64,000 bases of DNA from Apiospora phragmitis (taxonomy: Eukaryota; Ascomycota; Sordariomycetes; Amphisphaeriales; Apiosporaceae), in contig JAQQWL010000008.1 in NCBI GenBank assembly GCA_038363925.1, positions 496,001 through 560,000 on the forward strand. The letters are read 5' to 3'. The position numbers and the translations under genes are program-made. The notes beneath the pieces were generated by a model. That model worked only from the letters and a program-made list of their open reading frames with translations. It had not been told where the DNA came from and did not search any database. Below are positions 11,895 through 22,144 of this stretch, piece by piece (position 1 is the first letter of the stretch; the number at the start of each line of letters is the position of its first letter).

Positions 11895-12349
11895 TCACTC
11901 GTCTTTCAACCAGTCGAGACTGCCCTGTATATCGCCGTCGGCCAAATGCTGCACGAGCTCCGGGCTGATGATCTCTTCTCGGAACTTCTCCTGCTGCAGG
12001 AGCTCGAGGTGCTTGAGCGTCGGTCCCGGGTAGGTCAGGAACTTGAGGTAGGGCGGCTTGTTCCAATATTGGAGGTAGTCTAGGTACGCGACGAACGTGG
12101 GCTCCGAGAGCAGCTTCTGGGAGGCGAGGTAGTTGAGGTAGAACGGGTTGGCCAGGGACTGGACGAACTGCCAAAGAAGAGACTCCATGTCAGTTTCGAT
12201 TGTTGAGGAAAAGGGAACTTTGCGCGTAACGTACCTCGAGCTCGATCTCGAACCGCGAATAACCACCGTACTTGGGCTCGTCGTCGGCGGGGTGGGTTTG
12301 GAGGGGATTGCGACATGTTAACGTCTTGCGGCGAGCCCGCGGTTGCCAT
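11895..12349 (-). CDS. MED31: Mediator complex subunit Med31 (Soh1) (one apparent frameshift)
   Basis: Middle-module Mediator subunit linking activators to RNA polymerase II. Exons on the minus strand are 12349-12235 and 12167-11895; the 67 bp intron begins GTACGT. The family signature is intact: KYGGYSRFEIELE, then FVQSLANPFYLNYLASQKLL, FVAYLDYLQYW, PPYLKFLTYPGPTLKHLELL and FREEIISPELV. The only start in reach (12349) is in a different frame from the conserved part; the change falls in the C-run (plus-strand GGGG 12289-12292). With three Cs the N-terminus reads SQSPPNPPADDEPKYGGY and the CDS is 387 nt (128 aa). The gene is conserved and usually essential or near-essential, so a sequencing indel is the likely cause. 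Confidence 0.92.
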
Positions 12350-13919
12350 GGCTTTTGGGTTGGTATGCGCAGAGACTTCGATTTCGGTGCCGCGCGAGTC
12401 GTATAGATGATCTGTATCGCGAACTGTTGAGATTGCTACGCGCCTGGTGAATGCGACGTTTGACGACACCGAATACCGAGTCGTGTGGAATGGAATGGAT
12501 GGCAGAAGCTTGAATGAATGGCTTTGCTGCTTGCATTAGGTAGGAGACTAGCGTTAGGTCCCTTGATGATCCCTGCTAACCCCGTAGTGGCGGACTCGGC
12601 GTCCGCCATTAATAAAGATGGCTGACTCCACTACATACGGCATCAGTCCGGGGATACACTCGGCATCGATGAAGTCAGGGTTGCGCCGCGTCGGCTCCTC
12701 CATGGAGAAACTGTTTATGTGAGCAACGTGGGACATGGCGGAAGAGACGCCCGCAGTTGCCAGGCTGGTTGGGGGAAAGGCTATTGGTGTTGTATAGGCA
12801 AAGAGGGTAATGGTATGAGCAAGAGCAAAGAGAAGAGAGAGGGGGGGGGGGGGTACTAGGTAATGAGGTTGTCGTTGATCATACAACATCTCATGCTTTA
12901 ATTGCTTAATTGCCTTCGATATGGGGGTAATTCGAAGAAGTCTATCCAAGACACCTCCTTACGACCGCGACCGAACCCGAGGCAGGTAAACCAAAGAAGT
13001 GTATCTAAGACCTCTACGACAGGCTGCTTCCTCGCCGTGGCCCTCGAACGTCTTGGCCATCACGCCGATGTCGGCGGTAGAGGCGGCGATGCAAGCTGGA
13101 GAGTCAGCTAGCACCGTAATAGCTGCCCAGACTACTGAGAGACCTACTATTATAACTTTGCGTGGGTTCCACAGAACAAGACAAATGTGGGTGGTGAAAT
13201 ACATCCTGTTAGGGATCATGTATAAGTAGACTTATATAACCAACAACAGTCATGAATCCAGGCCTTTTTGCCGGTAACTTAGGTGTTATTACTATGGGTA
13301 TCAATTAGAAGTTGTTTTGAATGCAGTAAAACACGGTTGCCCACTTGCATTCATCTCTGTATGTAGGTAGGTAGTCTCCTCCTTTCGTGAAGGAGTGGGA
13401 TGGATTCGAATGCCACCAGAGGCCCAGAGCAGCCCAAGGCACGCCGCACCGGTAATTTGCAATTTGATACTTCAATATCAATCATTGTCATTGGGGTTTC
13501 CTTTGCCAACTCCAGCAGAGCAGTATTCAGCATATTGCCAATTCAGGGGTCCTTGAGACAGTTACACAAACGCTGGGTCCCTATCAGCGTTGTCGGTTCT
13601 CACAGCTTTGGCCAGGCAGGCAAGACCACTTCTTCTAGCGATACCGGAATTTCTGTCTTTACTTGAAGGATTACAAAGTTAATTCGGAAAGAAGATAAAA
13701 AACCAGTGTAGAGGTCGGAGTCGGAGATACTCATGATTTACCCCGCCTACTCCGAATATGGAATATGACACTTGATTGCCGGCCTCGGCATAAGCCACCA
13801 GAAGCTCTTCACGAAATCATATCACATTGTCGAGACAATCGTCGGTCGATCCCGCACCAACTCAGTGACCATAAAAATCAGCCAAGAATAGAAACTTGTC
13901 TTCAGGGAAGGACATCATC
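12350..13919. other. intergenic between divergent genes, no supported gene
   Basis: About 1.6 kb holding the promoters of MED31 (-) and the PNPOx-fold gene (+). It includes a 13-base G homopolymer at 12841-12853. A minus-strand ORF near 13219-12962 has one hydrophobic segment, but I cannot support it as a gene. Confidence 0.45.
12841..12853. repeat. poly-G homopolymer
   Basis: Thirteen consecutive G residues, preceded by an AG-rich purine stretch on the + strand. Confidence 0.9.
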
Positions 13920-14835
13920 ATGGGCGTCTTCTACGAAGCCATCCCCGATTCGATGATCCCATGGATCCGAGCACAGAAGATGTTCTGGATAGCCACGGCG
14001 CCGCTCTCGGCCCGGGGCCACGTGAACGTCTCACCCAAGGGGGGCGAGTGCTTCGGGATCCCGGACAACCGCAGCTTCTGGTACCATGACCTGACCGGGT
14101 CCGGCAACGAGACCATCAGCCACCTGTACGAGAACGGGCGCGTCACCGTCATGTTCCACGCCTTCGACGGCCCGCCGCGCATCGTCCGCCTCTACGGCAC
14201 CGGCTCCGTCCTCGAGAGCGGCACGGCCGAGTACGACGCCTTCGTCGCCGACCACAAGATCGAGACCTGCTTCGGCAGCCGCAGCATCATCCGCGTCGAC
14301 ATCCACCAGGCCAGCTCCTCGTGCGGGTTTTCGGTCCCGTTCTACGACTTCAAGGAGTTCCGGTCTACGCTGCACGAGACCTTCGAGCGCAAGGCGGTTA
14401 AGTACGCCGCCAACAACGAGAAGGAGAGCATGCCTAGGTAAACGAATTCAATGTCCCTAATTTATCGTATTGTTATTCTTTTCTTTTGTTCACTTCGGTG
14501 AAATGCTATGCCGATTTCTCGCCTTATGCGCCCGATCTGCTTGCCTTGCTGCTTTCGCTGACTCCTATGACTACGTACATAGATACTGGGCCTTCAAGAA
14601 TGCATGGAGTGTGGATAACATCCCGGGCATGAAGGCTGGCCTCAAGGCAGGCTCTGAAAAGGGCATAACGCCCATAAAGAAAATGGTCGGGATGTCGTCG
14701 CCCAAGGGCTATCAAGGGGCGGTTGGGCAGGGTTTTACACTTGCCCAGCTCATATTTGCTATGCTGTTCAGTGCTTCCATCTCTGCTGTGCTCATCCTAT
14801 TTGCCGATGACCTGTTACCGGGATCAACGCTTTGA
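13920..14835 (+). CDS. pyridoxamine-5'-phosphate-oxidase-fold protein with C-terminal membrane segment
   Basis: Split-barrel flavin-binding family (PNPOx-like), common in fungi and of uncharacterised activity. Exons are 13920-14437 and 14583-14835, giving 256 aa; the 145 bp intron joins at PR|YWAF. The start MGVFYEAIPDSMIPWIRAQK matches the usual beginning of the family. The barrel part contains FWIATAPLSARGHVNVSPKG, the WYHDLTGSGNETISHL region and GRVTVMFHAFDGPPRIVRLY. The C-terminal extension is polar, then has a hydrophobic segment (LAQLIFAMLFSASISAVLIL) ten residues from the end, suggesting tail anchoring. The gene appears intact. Confidence 0.85.
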
Positions 14836-17800
14836 ACTTGCAAATTTTGACGGAGGTAATCTTCAGACCGCCAATTTGTATATCATATACCCCCCCTCCC
14901 CCCCTCGAGCAGTAATACCATTGCTTTTTAGCCACATCCCCAAGTTGCCTTACGAGATTTGCTCGCAAGGCATCCAAAGGCAGTCACTCGTTGGTGGAAA
15001 GGAAACCGACCAAGTTCGTATGCTGGTACTGGGCCCGTGTCGCCGGTAAGTGCAGCTTGAAGCCGTGAGGCAGGGTCATGAGTCAAGGGGCGGTGGCAAT
15101 GAATACCACGAATAGGGGGCATTCGTTCAGCGTGCATTACACTTGCTGGGATTCCTCATATGCCTTGGGCAGCTATATATTTAGGGCTCCCGTGTTCCAT
15201 GTAGGTTGCATGCTTCTTCCACTCATTCCCACCACGCCCCCCATCTCGTACATATATGACGTCGCAAGCCTTGCATCGTCAGGTCCCAGGCGCATGTTTT
15301 CGGGCTCACTGTCCCCTATCATGATGCGCGTGCATGCTGGGCACCGACGGCCCATTGCAGACAATTGGCGACAACGTGACCATTGGAGAAACGTGCTATT
15401 CCAGTATTCTTGTCCGAGAATAGTACAGGGAAAAGTTCCTCCTGGACCATCAAAATGGCTGCTTCTTATCGTAGGCCATCTTGAAACGCCTCATTATACC
15501 TTTCTGGCCCGAGATATAGGGGCTAAGGGATGGGTCGTCAGTCTTCACAGTCAGAATGTGAGTTGTCATAAAGGAGATCACCCAGGCATCCCCGCTGCTC
15601 AATGTATGAGATACCCGCCTACCACCCCCTCCAACAACGGCTTCTTCTCCCAGGTGACCTCCCGATTCGCCCGCGGAATGCCCACTGCATTACCGGAGAA
15701 CCGGTGAGCCTCACGAAGCCTCGCAGCATGTTCCCACCCTTCCCCGTCTGCCCGTCCCCAACGGTGAAGCGGGTTACAACATGATTCAGTTGCATTCCAG
15801 CTCACCATACCATAGACCATAGCCGAAGGCACAGTGTGCTTCGTGGACCCCCACCGAGGTTATAGCATTACAGATTACATATGCAACACTACTTGGTTTG
15901 GTCATACTCCTACTGTGTGACTCGGCTCCGCCCTACAAGGGATAGCGGTCATGGTGATATGATGTACAGGCAAGATAGTACCAATCTCGAACCCTATTTC
16001 CCGGTAGAACCATATCTCTGCATGGCAATCCTTTCCCAATTGAATGTATATCAATGCGAATTCATGGAAGTTCCTGGTTTCTGGGTGGTGGCCTTCTGCT
16101 GTGCGAACATGCAAGCTGCCTTGATAGACGTTTGCAGATGTTTAGTGACATTGGGAACGACCAACTGTCATGACTGCGAGTCGATTTTTATTTATCAGGA
16201 GAGACAGCTTCTTGCCCAACTGTCTATAAGAAGCCCAAGCAGCTGTTTGGGCATGCTCCATGATTCCCAGCGATCTGTTCAGGAGTCTAGAACTACAAGC
16301 CAGCCTCCTTAGTCCGTACCCTTTGGGCGCCCACTGATCCACGGATAGCCTAAAGATTGCCTCACGGGTAGTTACATCTGGGCCCAGACTGGGACTACCG
16401 ACGACAGCCAACGATTTGTCTACTACCTCAGCTGTTGCATTGGAGCAGAGCGTACTCAAGGTAACACTGTATGCATCATAGTCTCTGCTGGTAACCAGAG
16501 TGTGACTAACAGAGCTAAACACGAGTTGCTGAAGCCGGTAAGAAGTAGTAGCCTATCTCCAGGAATGCAATGGCTTCTGCCAGGCGACGATAGCGGTACC
16601 CTAGTGTTATTGGTCGTTCGAAATTAGAAACTGGATTGGGCTTCGCCAGAATACCATTAGAAGCTGTTTCAACCAATCCGAACCCGTCAAGCTTCAATGA
16701 GGGCCACGTTTACTGCAGGTTTGTTTACATGAACACAAGAACGCGTATATGTAATTTTAGACTGCGCGATAGTAGATAATGTATTATTCGCTGCTCTACT
16801 TCATGTTCGTCCACCTGGTTGGGCGTCAATACTCTCGCTTCACCCCTTTCTGTAAATCGATTGGCATATCTGTTCTAGACTCTGAAACTGTCTGTATCAC
16901 AGCCTGGCCTTGTTAGTCATAGAAGGCAGCCCTCGTGGCCTTCCAGCACCGAAGTAAGACCGTATCGAACTCGAAAGGTTGTGTGCTGCTAGCTGAATTC
17001 GAGGCTAACGGTCCGCGTTGATGCCTACCATCGAATCAGTATGACATGAGCCAGGGCGGCCTGGAAACCCGTTCAAGGCGCAACTCGGGAGTGATATTGA
17101 CTGTTAGCATGTGAATGCATCCAGGTATCTCCCCAACTAGAACTTAACTCGGCCAACGTGTTAGTCACGAAGACGTGGCACAGCAGACCCTCCCGGGACT
17201 CTCTATCAGCATTGGGAGGCACCCATCACTAAGACAAGGCGCAAGAGTAGGATTCAGAACGTCAGAATAAACGTACCACGCGTGAAAGTACACATCACGG
17301 CCCTGCTTCTGAGGTCTGCTGACGACCAAGGGTTTTCTTTTCAATGGTTGCCTTGCTAGCTGAATACTCACCGTATCGGCTTCAGCCAATACAAATGCTA
17401 ACAAGGTCCGTATAACACGAAAATCGCATGCCCATCTTACTTACCACGGGATGGACCGGTTATGTCGAAGACAATACCGTCCTATCAGAACCTCAACTTC
17501 CTCCTAAACATCAATAGACGGTTGCCCTGTGTACGTGAGATTGGTGACCGCTCCGTGCTATATCAAAACGGCGGCGTTTAGCAGCCAATCCCAGAAGCAG
17601 ATTGATGTTTTCTTGCCCTGCCTCATCAGGGGGCAACTAGTCGAGCTGAAAGTCTGTACGGCGAAAAGCTGACGATCGGCCCGTTACAGTAATGCCCTTT
17701 TCTGCTTGTCATGGGTAGACCGGAGTTCTTCACCGCAAGAATATCCCTCCCTGCGACGTCTCAGCACCAGGCAGCAGCTGAGCAGCTCGTAATTGAGTCA

Positions 17801-19745
17801 CTTGACGATGAGATACTCAAAAGCTGCCATCAGCCGGATCTGGAAATGCTGTACATTTCCTATATCTTTCGCCCTTGCCAAGTATTGCCCCTCGTAGTGT
17901 CTGCGCATGCGCCCCATGCTCAAAATATGATTGTTGAAGCAGTTAATGGCCGGTTTTCCCTTGCAACAATCAACTTGCCAAGAGAAGCGCAAGTGGAGAG
18001 CTGGAAGGGGCGAAAAGCATTTGTATGCTCGTGACGCAATCTCCCTCCTGTCGAGAGTCATCGATGAGGAAAAAGGGGCGAAGATGAATGCGACAGCAAT
18101 GAAGAATCGAATGTACCATTCGTAATGCATTGTGGCGCGGAAGTGTGGCAACTTCTCTCAGGAAGACCGGTATGCGGGCCATTGGTGGTCTGCTGAGTAA
18201 CACTGATACGATACTCAAAAAAATGACATCTAGAGCCCATCGAAGGCTCTCTCGTCATCCCAGTTCGTGTGCGACATTCAGATGGTGTATTCTAGGTAGA
18301 TGAACGCTGTAGTAGTGGTGGGCAACGTAACTGCTTAAGATTTACACAGATGATCTAGATATTTGGATTGGCTTCTTCAGCGATTATGTCATGTTAGCTT
18401 CAAACCAATCCTAGCCTTGAACGTATATTTTTCTGCTAAAGAGCTGAGGCTCAATCTCCAGTCTATACGTTTCAAGAATTTCAGGTCACAAGGCCATCTG
18501 TGAGAGACGACCCTGGTTGATATAAACGGCAAAAGTTTTAGTGCTGACAGAAAGCAGTGATAGTGCCCTATCGGTTTAACTAAACCTATACATTTGGGGT
18601 AAATTTGAGCTACACGTGCAGTCAGCAAGTGATACGCATCTAGGTCGCCCGAACTCCCACCCCGTAAGCTTATTATTAATGACTTCTCTGACTATTCATT
18701 TATAAGTATTCCCTTCCCTTACTCAGCCTTTCTCATTTTTCGGTGAATGAAATATGTACAGGGGCTGTTATTTGTTCCATCTCTTGTATCGCATCGCGAG
18801 CCTTGCTGCCTTTCACTTTACCATATGGCTTACATCACTTAGCTGAAATTGCTTATTAGCCAGCCTCGACAAAGGCGATGTTGTCTGGCGAAAGGTCAGT
18901 CACATCAAGGGATTTCGGTGAACGGTTGTTTCATTGCCCAAACTGCAGCCTGCACAAGGCTTGTGTTCAATCAATCCAGATCATACAGATGTCGTTGAGC
19001 ACTTTCGGCCGCTCTCAAGTAAAAGACAATTGGCACTGGTGGCTTGAAAATATTTCGGTGTCATGAACTGATGAATTGATTAGTGAAGAAGTGTTGGAAG
19101 TGGAGGGGGATTTGGGGATGGGGGGGCAAGACATCCAGACACCATCAGCACTTGAGCCGCATCCCATGTGGTTCGCCTGGTTCGCGCCCCTCCCCCAAGA
19201 GAGATGGTGAGAGTTAGGCAACCATGTACCTATCTCCCCGTAGACCTACAAAACACACTGTATGCGCCAGTGTGCAGGGCGCGCACAGTTTCCTTTATAA
19301 TATCAATAAAGCTTCATCACCTCAAAAGCCCTCTTCGCAAAACTTGTGATCATTTTAAATCAATGGGGGATTATGACTTTATCAAGCTACCTATGCCGAA
19401 GATACTAGGTACGTTTCGAATCATTCCTCTATGCTACATCTTTATGTACCCCGAGAAACACCCCACTCTTACGCGGATTGTTCACTGGCTCGTTCACCAA
19501 TCACTCCGTACCTCGATCGCAATCCAAGTAACCACGGTCATAATTTACGTGTTGTTGATGCTGTGTCTGACTGCCACACTAGGAATATTCCGCTCTGAAG
19601 ATCAACCCAGGGTTGACCACAGCTTGTAATTGCACGATTGCAGCTTCTCGGCTTTCGACAGGACTTTTGTCCCCTAAAATAGCCCCAAATAATATTCGAA
19701 TGTACTTATGTCATCTACTCGACCTTCGCCAAGCCCAACCTCAAA
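14836..19745. other. 4.9 kb gene-sparse stretch
   Basis: Many short ORFs on all frames with no recognisable domains or consistent codon use. I see no tRNA, rRNA or transposase. A G-rich tract lies at 19105-19126. Base composition looks neither strongly AT-rich nor clearly RIP-mutated, though I could not compute it. Confidence 0.4.
19105..19126 (+). repeat. G-rich tract with G-quadruplex potential
   Basis: Runs of 5, 4 and 7 G are separated by 2-4 bases, so four G-triplets are available. It lies about 640 bp upstream of the EST1-type gene. Confidence 0.55.
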
Positions 19746-22144
19746 ATGCCCGACCAAGGAGAATTCGTCCAAAACTCTTTCACAAAAGCATTGCGCAAAA
19801 ATGCCAAATTTGTTTGCCCCATTGAAGGGTGTGGCACAGAGGTTGGCGATACCGAATTTCTATCCAAACAGCATATAAATCAGTGTCATCCTGAGCTAGT
19901 AGCACATAGAGACATTTCAGATGTTGTGCGCGAATGGAGGAGAGAGCCATTACCGCCCTCCAAACCGTACGACCCCCCTCTCCATCTGATTCGAAGTTGA
20001 CATATACTGATCTTTAATCTGTAGGCAGAGACTGCTTCCTCATGATTCAGGAGGGGAAGATACCCAGCTTCCCAAGCAAGCTGTGAACAATGAGCCACCC
20101 ACGAAGCAATTTATCCCCAAGGAGAAGGGTGCATCTGGTAAGCCAGTGCTGAAGGATGCCAGCCCGGCTCGTTCGAGGGCCAAACCTCGGGATACGGATT
20201 TCAATAGAACGACACAAGTAGGGAAGTTGTGGAATCCAAATGATCCTAGTCCCAGCTCATCACGTGTACGTGGGAGGAAAAAGGCTGAGCCACAACCCCC
20301 TATTCGTCCACCGCCTGCACCCAGTCAAGACGACCTGGACGTGTCCGACGATCCGAATGAGGCTGGCTATGTCCCACAGATCAAGACCCGTCCCATAGAT
20401 CACCTCCAATTGGTCGCTGAAGTGAAGGGTATCTATGCTGGTCTGGTTATGGTGGAATCGAAGTGTATCGAAGTGGACAATGCGCAAAACACTCAGAAGG
20501 ATGCTAAGCTGAATAATGAGCAGTGGCAAGCCCTCATAGCCCTCCATCGGACCTTGCTCCATGAGCATCACGACTTTTTCCTGGCCTCTCAACATCCGAC
20601 TGCCAGCTCGTCGTTGCGGAGACTTGGTGCGAAATACTATATGCCCGGCAGAATGTGGAAGCATGGGATCCACGCCTTCCTTGAGTTGCTGAGGCATCGT
20701 TTGCCTGCCTCCCTAGAGCACATGCTAACATTCATCTACCTCGCTTACTCTATGATGGCACTGCTATATGAGACAGTCCCTGCTTTTGAAGCGACATGGA
20801 TGGAATGCCTAGGTGACCTCGGTCGGTACAGAATGGCGATCGAAGACGACGACGTACGCGATAGAGAGGTTTGGACTGCTGTGTCAAGACGTTGGTACTC
20901 GAAGGCCTCGGATGTCGTCCCGGGAACTGGACGCTTGTATCATCACCTCGCCATTTTGGCACGTCCGAACGTACTCCAGCAACTATACTTCTACTCGAAA
21001 GCTCTTTCTGCCCCAGAACCGTTTTTTGCCGCCTTGGAATCCATCATGACCCTCTTCGATCCATTGCTGGGTTCTAACAACCAGCAATCGCGTCTTACTG
21101 CCCATTGACTTTGCTTATGTCAAAGCTCATGGCCTACTGTTCACCGGAAAGACTGGCAGCGAGTATCAGACAGCGGTAGCCGAATTTGTCAACAATCTTG
21201 ATAACCACATCAGTAGGACAACCCGAAGATGGATGGAATGCGGGTATGTCATCTGAGCTCCCCCAGATATATCCCTAAAGCTAACCATGACAAGCTATTT
21301 CATTGCAATCTCGAATTGCTGCGCCCTACTTTTATGGGGCAAGAATAGTTTCATTTACCAAACTATTCGGCCCAAGAGGCTAAAAGAAAGCGTCGAAGAG
21401 TTCAACACCAGGGAGATCCTCGATCCGTCTGACCAACGAAATGCAAAGAGGCTTGAGGAAGCACGCCATCTTGCCGAGGGAACATTCAGCAAAGTTTTCC
21501 CTCGGTTTGCCGATCCCAACATTTTGCCTTTCCTACATTCAACCTTAGTATTCTATCGTTTTATGATCTCCTATCCCTCGGCTATGGATCTTCTGGAGGC
21601 GACATTCCCTTGGAAAATGGTCTCGATGCTCCTGAACTCCCTTCTCCCTTCGTGTCGTGAGTATGAAAGGATTCAGAGCAGTGATTTCCCGCGGCCAGTT
21701 AAACAGCTGCCCCGGCCTCTTCCGGAAGATTTTGCCCTTAGAGGCTTATTGTGGGCTGAGAAGTATTACCCGTCCGACTGGTTCTCAAACGACAAAATCG
21801 ACGATGACGAGAAATACTTCGAGGTCGCCTCTATGACGGACGAGCGGAAAGAACGAGTTCTTTGGCTGGGTGTTTCTATTGCGCAGCATGGAAAATGGCT
21901 GCTCTACGACGACAAGCTCCACCACTTTTCCGTTCCTTCCCGATTCGAACAAGAGATTGATATCAACATGAACTTTGATACAGAGTTGATGGCAAGTACT
22001 CCGGAAGCAGACACATTATCACGAGCTTCCACATTGGCCCTGTCCTCTCCTGGCGATAAGGCTATGAGCGAGGCAGAGAAAGACGATGAGGATATGCCTG
22101 ACATCGACGATTTCATGACAAGACAGCCTATCATACGACAGTGA
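19746..22144 (+). CDS. EST1/SMG7-type protein with N-terminal C2H2-like finger (one apparent frameshift)
   Basis: Large protein with an Est1-type DNA/RNA-binding domain, the TPR-like fold of Est1, Ebs1, SMG5 and SMG7 that acts in telomerase recruitment or nonsense-mediated decay. Exons are 19746-19966, 20025-21243 and 21295-22144. The N-terminus has a C2H2-like motif, FVCPIEGCG then HINQCH. A disordered Pro/Lys linker follows, then helices (WQALIALHRTLLHEHHDFFL) and the hallmark VVPGTGRLYHHLAILARPN with LQQLYFYSKAL. Exon 3 includes FADPNILPFLHSTLVFYRFM and VLWLGVSIAQHGKWLLYD. In exon 2 the frame changes between 21091 and 21099, between FDPLLG..R and LPIDFAYVKAHGLLF; removing one base gives 2289 nt (762 aa). 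Fungi often carry several such paralogues, so it need not be the telomerase Est1. Confidence 0.8.

Noticed and set aside
12554..12949. 131-codon minus-strand ORF upstream of MED31
   Set aside because: Its codons include the poly-G tract as a proline run and its composition looks random; no known domain.
12962..13219. Minus-strand ORF with one hydrophobic segment
   Set aside because: No homology recognised, no supporting splice structure, and it lies in a shared promoter region.
15078..15707. 209-codon plus-strand ORF
   Set aside because: Mixed composition, no domain, and overlapping ORFs in other frames; a chance ORF is likely.
21068..21124. A 57 bp intron in the EST1-type gene instead of a frameshift
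   Set aside because: The donor GTTCTA is poor and the removed part encodes the conserved IDFAYVKAHG segment.
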